DNA from: Pseudomonas sp. ok272 | GTDB taxonomy: Bacteria; Pseudomonadota; Gammaproteobacteria; Pseudomonadales; Pseudomonadaceae | Assembly (NCBI RefSeq): GCF_900109995.1 | Contig: NZ_FOCB01000008.1 | Location: 1-64,000, forward strand | Length of the DNA: 64,000 bases | Reading direction: 5' to 3' | In this document: positions 48,796 through 58,015 of the stretch, piece by piece | Layout of the letters: every line of letters begins with the position of its first letter | Numbering within the stretch: the stretch's first letter is position 1 | Position numbers and translations under genes: made by a program | Notes under the pieces: model-generated | The model's input: the letters and a program-made list of their open reading frames with translations, nothing else | What the model was told of the DNA's origin: nothing | Databases searched by the model: none

Positions 48796-50211
48796 TTAGC
48801 GAATTTGTGGGCCGATGAATCGGCTCTTGGCTTCAACGTGGATGCTGTCGTCTTCGGCGTCCTTGAGGATGAATTTCACCTCGTTGGTGCTCGACGGCAA
48901 CTGCTCCGGTGCGCTCGACAATTCGACCGGCATGCTGAAGATTTCACCGGCGGCCACCTTGATCTCACGCTTGCCTTGCAGCTTGAGGTCCGGCAGGCCG
49001 GAGGCGTCCAGCACGTAGGTATGGTCGCGCTGGTCCTTGTTCATGATCTTGAGGCTGTAGACGTTCTCGATCCGCCCTTCGGCGTTTTCGCGGTACAGCA
49101 CGCGGTCCTTGCTGACGTCAAAGCCCACCAGCGAACGCATGAAGAACGCCGTCACCAGCAGACTGATCATCGCCAGCAACACCAGGGCATAGCCGATCAG
49201 GCGTGGGCGCAGTTTATGGGTTTTCTGCCCGGACAGGTTGTGCTCGGTGGTGTAGCTGATCAGGCCGCGCGGATAGTCCATCTTGTCCATGATGGCATCG
49301 CACGCATCGATACACGCCGCACAGCCGATGCATTCGATCTGCAGGCCATCGCGGATGTCGATGCCAGTGGGGCAGACCTGGACGCACATGGTGCAGTCGA
49401 TACAGTCGCCCAGGCCTTGGGCCTTGTAGTCCGCACCCTTTTTGCGTGGGCCACGGGCTTCGCCCCGGCGGGGGTCGTAGGACACGATCAGGGTGTCTTT
49501 GTCGAACATCACGCTCTGGAAGCGGGCGTAAGGGCACATATAGATGCACACCTGTTCGCGCAGCCAGCCGGCGTTGCCATAGGTGGCGAGGGTGAAGAAG
49601 CCGACCCAGAAGTAGGACCAGCCGTCGGCCTGGCCGGTAAAGAAATCGATCACCAGCTCGCGAATCGGCGAGAAGTAGCCGACGAAGGTCATGCCGGTGA
49701 CGAAGCCGATCAACAGCCACAGGCTGTGCTTGCTGAACTTGCGCAGGAACTTGTTGGCGCTCATTGGCGCCTTGTCCAGCTTGATGCGTTGGTTGCGATC
49801 GCCTTCAGTGACTTTTTCGCACCACATGAAGATCCACGTCCACACGCTCTGCGGGCAGGTGTAGCCACACCAGACGCGCCCGGCGTAGACCGTGATGAAG
49901 AACAGGCCAAAGGCGGAGATGATCAGCAGGCCCGACAGCAGGATGAAATCCTGGGGCCAGAAGGTTGCGCCGAAGATGAAGAACTTGCGCTCGGGCAGGT
50001 TCCACCAGACGGCTTGATGGCCGCCCCAGTTGAGCCAGACCGTGCCGAAATAGAGCAGGAACAACCCGGCGCCACCGAACATCCGCAGGTTGCGGAACAA
50101 GCCGGTGAAGGCGCGGGTGTAGATTTTTTCCCTGGGAGCGTAAAGGTCGACGCTGTTGTTGGCGTTCTTGTTGGGTGGCGTGACGTCGTGTACTGGAATC
50201 TGGTTGCTCAT
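48796..50211 (-). CDS. ccoG: Cbb3 oxidase accessory ferredoxin-like protein CcoG (RdxA/FixG)
   Basis: A 471-residue inner-membrane iron-sulfur protein. Five or so membrane helices surround two [4Fe-4S] motifs (CIDCTMCVQVCPTG and CIGCAACIDACD), then a C-terminal Ig-like FixG domain. Homologues reduce Cu(II) to Cu(I) for delivery to CcoI. The start 50211 (MSNQIPVHDVTPP) has GGGA seven bases upstream; an ATG immediately before (50214) is equally in frame. First gene of ccoGHIS, with Anr-type boxes in its leader. Confidence 0.95.
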   Translation of the reverse strand: MSNQIPVHDVTPPNKNANNSVDLYAPREKIYTRAFTGLFRNLRMFGGAGLFLLYFGTVWLNWGGHQAVWWNLPERKFFIFGATFWPQDFILLSGLLIISAFGLFFITVYAGRVWCGYTCPQSVWTWIFMWCEKVTEGDRNQRIKLDKAPMSANKFLRKFSKHSLWLLIGFVTGMTFVGYFSPIRELVIDFFTGQADGWSYFWVGFFTLATYGNAGWLREQVCIYMCPYARFQSVMFDKDTLIVSYDPRRGEARGPRKKGADYKAQGLGDCIDCTMCVQVCPTGIDIRDGLQIECIGCAACIDACDAIMDKMDYPRGLISYTTEHNLSGQKTHKLRPRLIGYALVLLAMISLLVTAFFMRSLVGFDVSKDRVLYRENAEGRIENVYSLKIMNKDQRDHTYVLDASGLPDLKLQGKREIKVAAGEIFSMPVELSSAPEQLPSSTNEVKFILKDAEDDSIHVEAKSRFIGPQIR

Positions 50212-50337
50212 CATTACATCCCACGGCAGTGGAAAAACGCCTCGGTCAGTACGTGCCAACCGCGGTCAAAAAAGGGTGCTGCAGTGGCGCAATGATACGC
50301 CGGTAGCACTCGTGCAAGGGTGCGACCTTTGGTCGCG

Positions 50338-50376
50338 TTGGGGGAAATCAATCGATGGTGTAATGACTTGAATCAA
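50338..50376 (-). promoter_or_regulatory. Anr-type boxes upstream of ccoG
   Basis: Read leftward, TTGATTCAAGTCAT (50376-50363) matches TTGAT-N4-(A/G)TCAA at nine of ten positions. A weaker second site, TTGATTTCCCCCAA (50351-50338), has its centre 25 bp closer to ccoG. The better box is centred about 159 bp before the start codon. Confidence 0.6.
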
Positions 50377-50416
50377 TTGACTTGTGAATTATGGACGGTT
50401 TTCCACGGTGTCGGGC

Positions 50417-50827
50417 TCATTCGTCCCAGGGATTGATCAGGGCAACGCCACTGGATTGAAAGTCACCGATGTTCCGCGTCACGACGGTAAGGCCATGCAC
50501 CAATGCCGTGGCGGCGATCAAGGCGTCGCTCTCGTTGGTCTGGTCCGGAACATGCAGGCTGGCACAGCGCAATGCCACGGCGGCATCGACTGGCAGGATC
50601 CGCGCATCGAACGCTGGCATGACGTGGCGCTTGAGCCATGTGCGTAGCACCTTCCCTTGGGCGGGGTCACGACGCTCCATGCGCAGGACCCCGGTCTCCA
50701 GCTCCTTCAAGGTGATGGCCGAAATGAACATGCGCGGGGCAATCACCGTTTTGGCCCACGCGACGACGTTGGCATCCGCCTGGGGCTTGCGTAGTTCAGA
50801 AATGACGTTGGTGTCGAGTAGAAACAT
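50417..50827 (-). CDS. vapC: PIN-domain toxin, VapC/FitB family
   Basis: A 136-residue PIN-domain ribonuclease. The acidic active-site residues appear in order: LLDTNVISELRK (Asp5), LKELETGV, ESDALIAATAL and VTRNIGDF. VapC toxins cut tRNA or rRNA and stop translation. It begins one base inside the antitoxin stop (TGATG), so the pair is translationally coupled. It lies between ccoG and the phosphoesterase, in the accessory part of the cco locus. The target RNA is unknown. Confidence 0.9.
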   Translation of the reverse strand: MFLLDTNVISELRKPQADANVVAWAKTVIAPRMFISAITLKELETGVLRMERRDPAQGKVLRTWLKRHVMPAFDARILPVDAAVALRCASLHVPDQTNESDALIAATALVHGLTVVTRNIGDFQSSGVALINPWDE

Positions 50828-51081
50828 CAGGACAGGTCCACAGGGCGATGGGTGATCGTGGCACGCTCGGTATCGAACTCGATGTCAGCCGTTTCCGGCA
50901 TCACCAGCAATTCGACGATGTCGGCATGGGTGCCGGTCAGCTGTTGGTAGTCCTCTATGCTTAGCAGCACATGGGCGGGTTTGCCTCGGTCAGTGATGAA
51001 AACCGGGCCCTGGCGAGCGGCTTTTTTGGCGCCACTTGTGTCTTGGTTGAACTCACGGCTGGAGATGGTGGTGACGGTCAT
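50827..51081 (-). CDS. Phd/YefM-type antitoxin
   Basis: An 84-residue antitoxin of the Phd/YefM fold: an N-terminal DNA-binding half (TTISSREFNQDTSGAKKAARQGPVFITDRGKPAHVLLS) and a C-terminal tail (ELLVMPETADIEFDTER) that wraps the toxin. The conserved GKPAHVLLSIEDYQ segment is diagnostic. It should neutralise the downstream VapC-like toxin and repress the pair's promoter. ATG 51081 has a GGAGGCGC ribosome site. Confidence 0.92.
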   Translation of the reverse strand: MTVTTISSREFNQDTSGAKKAARQGPVFITDRGKPAHVLLSIEDYQQLTGTHADIVELLVMPETADIEFDTERATITHRPVDLS

Positions 51082-51447
51082 GGTGCGCCTCCGGTTACCT
51101 GGCTGAATGTAGATACGTTACTACCTCGCTGTTGCGGGCGGCAAGTGTCAGGCTACAGACGGTCGGATTGATACCGGGGCTTGGTTCTGGCGGTCGTCAC
51201 GAACAGCAAGCCAACCGCAGGGTTATAAGGTGTTCATGGAAATCAAACGTGATGGAAAGCTCATGCAGGGTGCCGGTCCGGATAGGCACTTGGCTAATGC
51301 TCGGGCGTGTGGCCATGAAGGCGGTAAGTTGAAGCGTGATTAATGTGTCCATATGTCTGGCGTTATAGTGCTCAATGAAGGGGTGAGGTATGTTTTGTTC
51401 GTGGCAGTCGTCGCTGCGACAACTCACTATTAATGGATATTGGTTAA
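51082..51447. other. 366-bp gap between antitoxin and phosphoesterase genes
   Basis: It must hold both divergent promoters. Base composition is lower in GC than the core genes. A leftward frame (51197-51529) ends in LITLQLTAFM... and overlaps the start of the phosphoesterase gene; I find no ribosome site or family for it and do not call it a gene. No other structure stands out. Confidence 0.45.
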
Positions 51448-52458
51448 GTGGACTTATATAAACAACTTGGCGGGTTGCTGGCTGTTGCGTTATCGCTGCT
51501 GGCGCCACCGGCCTGGGGGGCTGAGCCACAGGGCGCGCCCCGCCACCTGGTGTTTGTCTCGGATCCGCAGTACCCCTGGACGGATCTCATCGATGACGGT
51601 CTCCCGGACCCCGACGAGAACGCGCGGGCGAAGAGACAGATAGAACGACAGTATTCCGATATTGCCAACTTCAGGGCGCGACAGGGAGGGGCGCTGTCCG
51701 TGCCGGTGATGATCAATGGCGACATTACCGCGTTCGGTCATTCTGCTGAACGTTCGTATATGAAGTCGGTATTTGAAAGTAAGTTGGAAGGGGTTTATGA
51801 CTACGGCCTGGGTAATCATGACTACGCCAATAATGTGGATGATTGCTTTTTGAATAACTGTGCGATCGGGAGTGTGATCGATCTTAAGGAGCGTTATTGG
51901 GGGAACGTCGCGACGTTCGATCTTGCGGCACGAGCTTCCGGGTTGCGGACGATCTATTACGGCAGTCTTGCGTATTCGAAGAGCTTTGGGGATGTGCACA
52001 TGATCCAGCTGAACAATGAGCCGACTTATGCGGTGAGCTTTTCGGGTGGTAACCCCTTTGGCGGGAGCATTTTTGAAATCACCTCGGCACTTGACTGGCT
52101 GGAGCAGGACTTGAGGAAGGCGCGGGCTCAGGGGCGAATAATCATTGTGAACATGCACAAGGCCTATGACTGGCAGGGGGGCGCAGAGCAGATCGCCAGG
52201 TTCCAACAGCTGATTGAGCGGTACCGGGTGACAGCAGTGTTCGGAGGGCATGATCATTGGGGGGTGGGCAGTTACTTTGACTGGAACTCGCGGGAGTACT
52301 TCGGTGATGTGCCGGTGTTCCTGAGTGGGTCGGCGTCGCAGCAAAGTTATTTGATCGCCAGTTTCAGCGAGGACCGGCAACAGCTGAGTATCAGCGTTGT
52401 ACGAGACAGCGACTGGAGCCAGCGCACCGAGGTGAAGGTGATCCCGGCGTTGAAATGA
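51448..52458 (+). CDS. Secreted calcineurin-like metallophosphoesterase
   Basis: A 336-residue protein with a signal peptide (about residues 1-25, ending AWG|AEP). Metallophosphoesterase motifs occur in order: SDPQYPW (D-x-Q instead of the usual D-x-H), NGDITAFG, GNHDYAN, VNMHKAYDW and GGHDHWGVG, so two metals should bind. The start is GTG 51448 with a weak ribosome site; no in-frame ATG lies nearby. GC is visibly lower than in flanking cco genes, and together with vapBC it separates ccoG from ccoP1, which suggests acquisition. The substrate is unknown. Confidence 0.85.
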   Translation: MDLYKQLGGLLAVALSLLAPPAWGAEPQGAPRHLVFVSDPQYPWTDLIDDGLPDPDENARAKRQIERQYSDIANFRARQGGALSVPVMINGDITAFGHSAERSYMKSVFESKLEGVYDYGLGNHDYANNVDDCFLNNCAIGSVIDLKERYWGNVATFDLAARASGLRTIYYGSLAYSKSFGDVHMIQLNNEPTYAVSFSGGNPFGGSIFEITSALDWLEQDLRKARAQGRIIIVNMHKAYDWQGGAEQIARFQQLIERYRVTAVFGGHDHWGVGSYFDWNSREYFGDVPVFLSGSASQQSYLIASFSEDRQQLSISVVRDSDWSQRTEVKVIPALK

Positions 52459-52470
52459 TCGGCTGCAACG

Positions 52471-52510
52471 AAAACGGCCCCGTCCATTCACATGGGCGGG
52501 GCCGTTTTTT
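52471..52510. terminator. Bidirectional terminator between phosphoesterase gene and ccoP1
   Basis: AAAACGGCCCCG and CGGGGCCGTTTT pair perfectly over 12 bp, with A- and T-tracts on both ends. Confidence 0.93.
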
Positions 52511-52529
52511 GTCGCTTCAAGCGTTTGCT

Positions 52530-53507
52530 TTACTCGGCGTCAGCTGCCTTCTCACCGTGAGACAGGCTGTAGACGTAAGCGGCCAGCAGGTGAACTTTAT
52601 CGTTACCCTGCATCTGCTCTTGCGCAGGCATGACGCCCTGGCGACCGTAGCGGATGGTCTGCTGCAGTTGAGCGAAGCTCGAACCGTAGATGAACGCCGC
52701 CGGGTGAGTCAGGTTAGGTGCGCCCATTGCTGGTGTACCCTTGCCTTCCGGACCATGGCAGACCGCGCAGTTGGTGGCGAACAGCTTCTGGCCAGCAACC
52801 GGGTCGGCCTTCGCGCCTTCCGGCACTTTGCGCCCATCGAGGTTGGTCAGCACGTACGCGGCAACGTCAGCAACGCCTTGCTCGCCGATCACGTCAGCCC
52901 AGGCCGGCATCACGGCGTGACGACCAGCCATGATGGTGGCCTTGATGGTTGCCGGCTCGCCGCCCCAGCGCCAGTCGGCGTCGGTCAGGTTAGGGAAGCC
53001 ATAGGCGCCCTTGGCATCGGAACCATGGCACACCGAGCAGTTGGAGGCGAACAGGCGGCCACCCATCTTCAGGGCTTGTGGGTCCTTGGCGACTTCTTCA
53101 ATCGGCATGGCGGCGAACTTGGCGAAGATCGGGCCGAACTTGGCGTCCGACTTGGCCATTTCCTTTTCCCACTCGTGCACGCCGGTCCAGCCAGACTGGC
53201 CGTTGGCGAACGGGGTTTTGGTCTCGTTGTCGAGGTAGGTGTACCCCGGCAGCAAGCCTTTCCAGTTGCCCAGGCCTGGATACAGCGCCAGGTAGCCGAG
53301 GGCGAACACGATGGTGCCCACGAACAACATGAACCACCATTGCGGCAGTGGGTTGTCGTATTCCTCGATCCCGTCGAAGGCGTGGCCAACTTTCTCGTCT
53401 GTCTGTTCGCTGCGCTGGCCCTTGCGGGTGGACAGCAGCAGCCAGGTCAGGGCGAAGATGGTACCCAGACTGAGGACTGTGACATACAGACTCCAGAACG
53501 TAGTCAT
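52530..53507 (-). CDS. ccoP: Cbb3 cytochrome oxidase subunit III, copy 1
   Basis: A 325-residue membrane dihaem cytochrome c. Two N-terminal membrane helices (about residues 5-25 and 58-82) precede two c-type haem sites, CSVCH (in [12 protein letters not shown]) and CAVCH (in [12 protein letters not shown]). It receives electrons from soluble cytochrome c and passes them to CcoO. It is last in the leftward ccoNOQP-1 operon and overlaps the ccoQ stop by 4 bases (ATGA). The C-terminus is slightly longer than copy 2. Confidence 0.96.
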   Translation of the reverse strand: MTTFWSLYVTVLSLGTIFALTWLLLSTRKGQRSEQTDEKVGHAFDGIEEYDNPLPQWWFMLFVGTIVFALGYLALYPGLGNWKGLLPGYTYLDNETKTPFANGQSGWTGVHEWEKEMAKSDAKFGPIFAKFAAMPIEEVAKDPQALKMGGRLFASNCSVCHGSDAKGAYGFPNLTDADWRWGGEPATIKATIMAGRHAVMPAWADVIGEQGVADVAAYVLTNLDGRKVPEGAKADPVAGQKLFATNCAVCHGPEGKGTPAMGAPNLTHPAAFIYGSSFAQLQQTIRYGRQGVMPAQEQMQGNDKVHLLAAYVYSLSHGEKAADAE

Positions 53508-53689
53508 TCTTTGTTACTCCTAGAAGCGTGCTCGACGTGCTTGATGGCTTCGGGATCATCCGCGAAAGGCAGCAAGGTCGCGTCTTCAAACTCCGACTTG
53601 CGCTTGGGGCTGAATACCCACAGCGCCAGACCAATAAAGGCCACCATCACGACGACGGTGCCCAGGCCACGAATCATCCCGATATCCAT
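53504..53689 (-). CDS. ccoQ: Cbb3 oxidase small subunit CcoQ, copy 1
   Basis: A 61-residue protein with one membrane helix (about residues 8-28, [18 protein letters not shown]) and a short charged cytoplasmic tail. CcoQ helps stability or signalling of the oxidase. It lies 5 bases after ccoO and overlaps ccoP. Confidence 0.93.
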   Translation of the reverse strand: MDIGMIRGLGTVVVMVAFIGLALWVFSPKRKSEFEDATLLPFADDPEAIKHVEHASRSNKE

Positions 53690-53694
53690 CTAAA

Positions 53695-54303
53695 TCACCG
53701 TTTGCTTTTGATGATGGTGCCCAGGCCTTGCAGATAGGCCACCAGCGCGTCCATTTCGGTCTTGCCCTTCACGGCATCCTTGGCACCGGCGATGTCTTCG
53801 TCGGTGTAAGGCACGCCCAGGGTGCGCAAGACTTCCATTTTCTTCGCGGTGTACTTGCCGTCGAGCTTGTTTTCCACGAGGAACGGGTAAGCCGGCATTT
53901 TCGACTCAGGCACGACGTTGCGCGGGTTGTACAAGTGCGCACGCTGCCAGTCATCGGAGTAACGGCCGCCAACGCGGGCCAGGTCCGGACCGGTACGCTT
54001 GGAACCCCACAGGAACGGGTGGTCCCAGACGCTTTCACCGGCGACCGAGTAGTGGCCATAGCGTTCGGTTTCGGCGCGGAACGGACGGATCATCTGCGAG
54101 TGGCAGCCGACACAACCGTTGGCGATGTAGATGTCACGGCCTTCCAGTTCAAGGGCGGTGCGAGGCTTCATGCCCTCGACCGGCTTGTTGGTGACGTCCT
54201 GGAAGAACAGCGGGACGATCTGGGTCAGGCCACCGATGCTGACAGCGATGACCATGAAGAAGGCCAGCAGGCCGATATTCTTCTCGACTACTTCGTGCTT
54301 CAT
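53695..54303 (-). CDS. ccoO: Cbb3 cytochrome oxidase subunit II, copy 1
   Basis: A 202-residue monohaem cytochrome c anchored by an N-terminal helix (about 9-30). The haem site is CVGCH in [20 protein letters not shown]; the distal Met ligand region is near [10 protein letters not shown]. Its ATG overlaps the ccoN stop by one base (TGATG). The copy 2 protein differs at this site (REGCVQCH). Confidence 0.97.
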   Translation of the reverse strand: MKHEVVEKNIGLLAFFMVIAVSIGGLTQIVPLFFQDVTNKPVEGMKPRTALELEGRDIYIANGCVGCHSQMIRPFRAETERYGHYSVAGESVWDHPFLWGSKRTGPDLARVGGRYSDDWQRAHLYNPRNVVPESKMPAYPFLVENKLDGKYTAKKMEVLRTLGVPYTDEDIAGAKDAVKGKTEMDALVAYLQGLGTIIKSKR

Positions 54304-55745
54304 CAGTGAGCTCCAACTACAACGATCTTGGCGGCAGCTTCAGCTTGTGCCGGGTCCGAGGCGCGGACGGTACGGAACACGTTGTAGGCCATGAACAGCA
54401 TGCCGCTGGCAAAGAACGCACCACCGATGGCACGAACGATGAAGCCAGGGTGGCTGGCTTGTAGCGCTTCAACGAACGAGTAGGTCAGGGTGCCGTCTTC
54501 GTTGATTGCACGCCACATCAGGCCCTGGGTGATGCCGTTGACCCACATCGAAGCGATGTAGAGCACGGTACCGATGGTCGCGAGCCAGAAGTGAGTGTTG
54601 ATCAGCGGGGTGCTGTACATCTGCTCGCGGCCGAAGATTTTCGGGATCATGTGGTACAGCGCGCCGATGGAAATCATCGCTACCCAGCCCAAAGCGCCGG
54701 CGTGTACGTGGCCGATGGTCCAGTCGGTGTAGTGCGACAGCGAGTTGACGGTCTTGATGGCCATCATCGGGCCTTCGAAGGTCGACATGCCGTAGAACGC
54801 CAGCGATACCACGAGGAAGCGCAGGATCGGGTCGGTGCGCAGCTTATGCCAGGCGCCCGAGAGGGTCATCATGCCGTTGATCATGCCGCCCCAGCTCGGA
54901 GCCAGCAGGATGATCGACATCGCCATGCCCAGGGACTGAGCCCAGTCCGGCAGTGCGGTGTAGTGCAGGTGGTGAGGACCGGCCCAGATGTACAGGGTGA
55001 TCAGTGCCCAGAAGTGCACGATCGACAGGCGATACGAGTAGATCGGACGCTCGGCCTGCTTGGGAACGAAGTAGTACATCATCCCCAGGAAGCCGGTGGT
55101 CAGGAAGAAACCTACCGCGTTGTGGCCGTACCACCACTGGATCATTGCATCGGTCGCACCGGCATACGCCGAGTAGGACTTGAAGAAGCTGACCGGCAGC
55201 GAGGCGTGGTTGACGATGTGCAGCATCGCCGTCACGACGATGAAGGCGCCGTAGAACCAGTTGCCCACATAGATGTGCTTGGTCTTGCGCTTGGTGATGG
55301 TGCCGAAGAACACCAGACCGTAGGTCACCCAGACGATGGCCAGCAGGATAGCCAGGGGCCATTCCAGCTCAGCGTATTCCTTGGTGGTGGTGTAACCCAG
55401 CGGCAAGGTAACGATGGCGCCAACGATCACCGCTTGCCAACCCCAGAAGGTGAAGGCGGCGAGGCTGTCGGAAATCAGTCGCGTTTGGCAGGTACGCTGC
55501 ACGACGTAATAAGAGGTGGCAAACAGTGCACATCCACCGAAGGCGAAGATCACCAGGTTGGTGTGCAGTGGGCGTAGGCGTCCAAAGCTCGTCCATTCCA
55601 GACCGAAGTTCAACTCCGGCCAGACCAGTTGCGAGGCGATGAAGACACCGAGCCCCATGCCAAGGATCCCCCAGACCACCGTCATGATGGCGAACTGGCG
55701 GACTACCTTATAGTTATAAGCAGTCGGACTGATTGCTGTGCTCAT
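54303..55745 (-). CDS. ccoN: Cbb3 cytochrome oxidase catalytic subunit I, copy 1
   Basis: A 480-residue, 12-helix haem-copper oxidase subunit that reduces oxygen to water at the b3-CuB site and pumps protons. Metal-ligand histidines lie in [25 protein letters not shown] and [14 protein letters not shown] 55745 ([15 protein letters not shown]) is chosen over longer frames by alignment with copy 2. By its position next to ccoG it corresponds to the Cbb3-1 enzyme of P. aeruginosa. Long stretches of the gene are identical to copy 2. Confidence 0.96.
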   Translation of the reverse strand: MSTAISPTAYNYKVVRQFAIMTVVWGILGMGLGVFIASQLVWPELNFGLEWTSFGRLRPLHTNLVIFAFGGCALFATSYYVVQRTCQTRLISDSLAAFTFWGWQAVIVGAIVTLPLGYTTTKEYAELEWPLAILLAIVWVTYGLVFFGTITKRKTKHIYVGNWFYGAFIVVTAMLHIVNHASLPVSFFKSYSAYAGATDAMIQWWYGHNAVGFFLTTGFLGMMYYFVPKQAERPIYSYRLSIVHFWALITLYIWAGPHHLHYTALPDWAQSLGMAMSIILLAPSWGGMINGMMTLSGAWHKLRTDPILRFLVVSLAFYGMSTFEGPMMAIKTVNSLSHYTDWTIGHVHAGALGWVAMISIGALYHMIPKIFGREQMYSTPLINTHFWLATIGTVLYIASMWVNGITQGLMWRAINEDGTLTYSFVEALQASHPGFIVRAIGGAFFASGMLFMAYNVFRTVRASDPAQAEAAAKIVVVGAH

Positions 55746-55830
55746 TCTAAGGTTCCACGGTTTGGGTGTTTTATTAGGGATAAAAATCGGCCGCAAGTAT
55801 GGAGAAAGCGGGGGGTCATTGCAACGCGCC

Positions 55831-55844
55831 ATGACCTGGGTCAA
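55831..55844 (-). promoter_or_regulatory. Degenerate Anr-type box upstream of ccoN1
   Basis: Read leftward, TTGACCCAGGTCAT fits TTGA(C/T)-N4-(A/G)TCAA at nine of ten positions. It is centred 92 bp before the ccoN1 start codon. Confidence 0.55.
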
Positions 55845-56185
55845 TGCTTTCAAAAGCTGATTCTGCGGCCTTTCCATGCGCCGCGTAGGGACAAATTCGC
55901 CCTGGGGCAAAATGTCTCGGCGGACGAAAAAGGCGAGGGGGGCGGGTCAGTTGTAACCAGGTGTGTGCAAACGAGGCGGGCAGGTGACAGGTGGCAACTT
56001 GCGCGACAGCCGGTAACTACCAGCCTTTGCGGCCTGTCATCGAGCAGATTCGTTGAACGTATCCTGAGCGCTTGACCCGTGACCGGCTATTGCCAGTCCG
56101 CTTCGCAGCAGCTTAGACGTGAATTCGCAGAATCGAAAGGAGGGTTGTCGCGGGGTGCGACAATGGGTCGCAAAGGGGCAGGGAA

Positions 56186-56209
56186 CTGCCGCATCCGGGG
56201 ATGCGGCAG
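56186..56209 (-). terminator. Hairpin after ccoP2
   Basis: CTGCCGCAT and ATGCGGCAG pair over 9 bp around CCGGGG, 15 bases past the ccoP2 stop. The following minus-strand T-tract is weak. Confidence 0.55.
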
Positions 56210-56224
56210 CGAAGCATTTACCGA

Positions 56225-57178
56225 TTACTCATTATTGCCTGGTGGTTGTGGCGCTGGGGCCTTGGCATCGTGGGACAAGCTGTACACATACGCGGCCAGC
56301 AATTGCACTTTGTCGTTACCCAGTAGTTCGTTCTGCGCCGGCATGTGGCCCTGGCGGCCATGGCGAATGGTCTGTTGCAACTGGGCCAGGCTGGTGCCGT
56401 AGATGAACGCGGCCGGTTGCGTCAGGTTCGGCGCGCCCAGCACGTCCATGCCCTGGCCAGTGGCGCCATGGCAAGCGGCGCAGGTGGTGCTGAAGGCTTG
56501 CTGGCCGGCGGCCAGGTCGACATTGCTGTCGGCCGGCAGCGGCAGGCCAGCCAAGTCGTGACGGACATACGCCGCGACGTTCTTCACCCCGCTTTCTCCC
56601 AGTACTTCGCCCCAGGCCGGCATGGCCGCGATCCGGCCACCCATGATGGTGGTCTTGATCGTGTCGGCACTGCCGCCCCAGCGCCAGCTGCTGTCAGCCA
56701 GGTTAGGGAAGCCGAACGCGCCCTTGGCATCCGAGCCATGGCACACCGAGCAATTGGAGGCAAACAGGCGGCCACCCATTTTCAGTGCTTGTGGGTCTTT
56801 CGCCACCTCTTCCACGGGCATCGCCGCAAATTTGGCGTAGATCGGCCCATATTTGGCATCGGCCTTGGCCATTTCCTTGTCCCATTCCTTGGTCTGGGTC
56901 CAGCCGCCTTCATAGCCTGGCAGGATGCCTTTCCAGTTGCCCAGGCCCGGGTAAAGGATCAGGTAGCCGACGGCGAACACCAGGGTGCCGGCGAACAGCA
57001 TGAACCACCACTGTGGCAGCGGATTGTCATATTCCTCGATGCCGTCGAAGGCATGGCCCATGGTCTGGTCGACGCTGTCCTTGGTTTCGCCCTTGCGGGT
57101 GCCGACCAAGAGCCAGGTCAGGCCGATCAGGCTGCCAATGGTCAGTACGCAGATCCACGTACTCCAGAAGGTGGTCAT
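56225..57178 (-). CDS. ccoP: Cbb3 cytochrome oxidase subunit III, copy 2
   Basis: A 317-residue dihaem membrane cytochrome c, paralogue of the copy at 52530. Haem sites are CSVCH ([12 protein letters not shown]) and CAACH ([12 protein letters not shown]). Two N-terminal helices are present. It overlaps ccoQ2 by 4 bases and ends the ccoNOQP-2 operon. It is eight residues shorter than copy 1, mainly between the membrane helices and the first haem domain. Confidence 0.96.
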   Translation of the reverse strand: MTTFWSTWICVLTIGSLIGLTWLLVGTRKGETKDSVDQTMGHAFDGIEEYDNPLPQWWFMLFAGTLVFAVGYLILYPGLGNWKGILPGYEGGWTQTKEWDKEMAKADAKYGPIYAKFAAMPVEEVAKDPQALKMGGRLFASNCSVCHGSDAKGAFGFPNLADSSWRWGGSADTIKTTIMGGRIAAMPAWGEVLGESGVKNVAAYVRHDLAGLPLPADSNVDLAAGQQAFSTTCAACHGATGQGMDVLGAPNLTQPAAFIYGTSLAQLQQTIRHGRQGHMPAQNELLGNDKVQLLAAYVYSLSHDAKAPAPQPPGNNE

Positions 57179-57366
57179 GGCCGGATGCTCCTTGTTGCAG
57201 GTTCTTGAGTGTTGGCGTCATCGGGCAACGGCTCGTCGGCGAAGGGCAGCAGGCGCGCTTCGGCAAATTCCGAGCTGCGCTTACCGTTGAACACCCACAG
57301 CGCCAGGCCGACAAAGGCCACGAACACCACGACCGTGCCCAGGCCGCGGATCATTCCAGTGCTCAT
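57175..57366 (-). CDS. ccoQ: Cbb3 oxidase small subunit CcoQ, copy 2
   Basis: A 63-residue single-helix protein ([18 protein letters not shown]) starting at ATG 57366 (MSTGMIRG). The longer frame to 57393 is not supported by copy 1. The tail differs from copy 1 ([21 protein letters not shown]). Confidence 0.92.
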   Translation of the reverse strand: MSTGMIRGLGTVVVFVAFVGLALWVFNGKRSSEFAEARLLPFADEPLPDDANTQEPATRSIRP

Positions 57367-57396
57367 TTCGCTTCCTAGAAAAGACAGGGCCATGGC

Positions 57397-58005
57397 TCAC
57401 CTCTTGCTCTTGATTGCAGTGCCGAGCACTTGCAGGTAGGAGACCAGGGCGTCCATCTCGGTCTTGCCTTTCACCGAGTCTGCGGCACCGGCGATGTCTT
57501 CGTCGGTGTACGGCACGCCCAGGGTGCGCATCACTTCGAGCTTGGTCTGGGTGTCGCTGTTGTCCACCGGCTGGGTGACCAGCCATGGGTAGGCGGGCAT
57601 CTTCGACTCGGGCACGACGTTGCGCGGGTTGTACAGGTGCGCGCGGTGCCAGTCATCGGAGTAGCGACCACCGACACGGGCCAGGTCCGGGCCGGTCCGC
57701 TTGGAGCCCCACAGGAACGGGTGGTCCCAGACGCTTTCACCGGCGACCGAGTAGTGGCCGTAGCGTTCGGTCTCGGCGCGGAACGGGCGGATCATCTGCG
57801 AGTGGCACTGGACGCAGCCTTCGCGGATGTAAATGTCGCGGCCTTCCAGCTGCAGCGCGGTGTAGGGCTTCATGCCTTCGACCGGCTTGTTGGTGACGTC
57901 CTGGAAGAACAGCGGGACGATCTGGGTCAGACCGCCGATGCTCACCGCGAGGACCATCAGCAGCAGCAGCAGGCCGACGTTTTTCTCAATCGTTTCGTGT
58001 TTCAT
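57397..58005 (-). CDS. ccoO: Cbb3 cytochrome oxidase subunit II, copy 2
   Basis: A 202-residue monohaem cytochrome c with an N-terminal membrane anchor. The haem site is CVQCH in [23 protein letters not shown] 58005 ([13 protein letters not shown]) has GAGGAG upstream and matches copy 1 in length. It is separated from ccoN2 by 10 bases, whereas the copy 1 genes overlap. Confidence 0.97.
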   Translation of the reverse strand: MKHETIEKNVGLLLLLMVLAVSIGGLTQIVPLFFQDVTNKPVEGMKPYTALQLEGRDIYIREGCVQCHSQMIRPFRAETERYGHYSVAGESVWDHPFLWGSKRTGPDLARVGGRYSDDWHRAHLYNPRNVVPESKMPAYPWLVTQPVDNSDTQTKLEVMRTLGVPYTDEDIAGAADSVKGKTEMDALVSYLQVLGTAIKSKR

Positions 58006-58015
58006 GGCGGACTCC

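Larger units (their letters stand above)
55746..56224. other. 479-bp gap between the two cco operons
   Basis: The left part is the ccoN1 leader with an Anr-like box (55831-55844). At the right end is a 9-bp hairpin for the upstream operon (56186-56209). Between about 55860 and 56180 I see no gene or clear motif. Confidence 0.6.

Noticed and set aside
51197..51529. A 110-codon leftward frame in the antitoxin-phosphoesterase gap
   Set aside because: It overlaps the phosphoesterase signal peptide region on the other strand, has no ribosome site and resembles no family I know.
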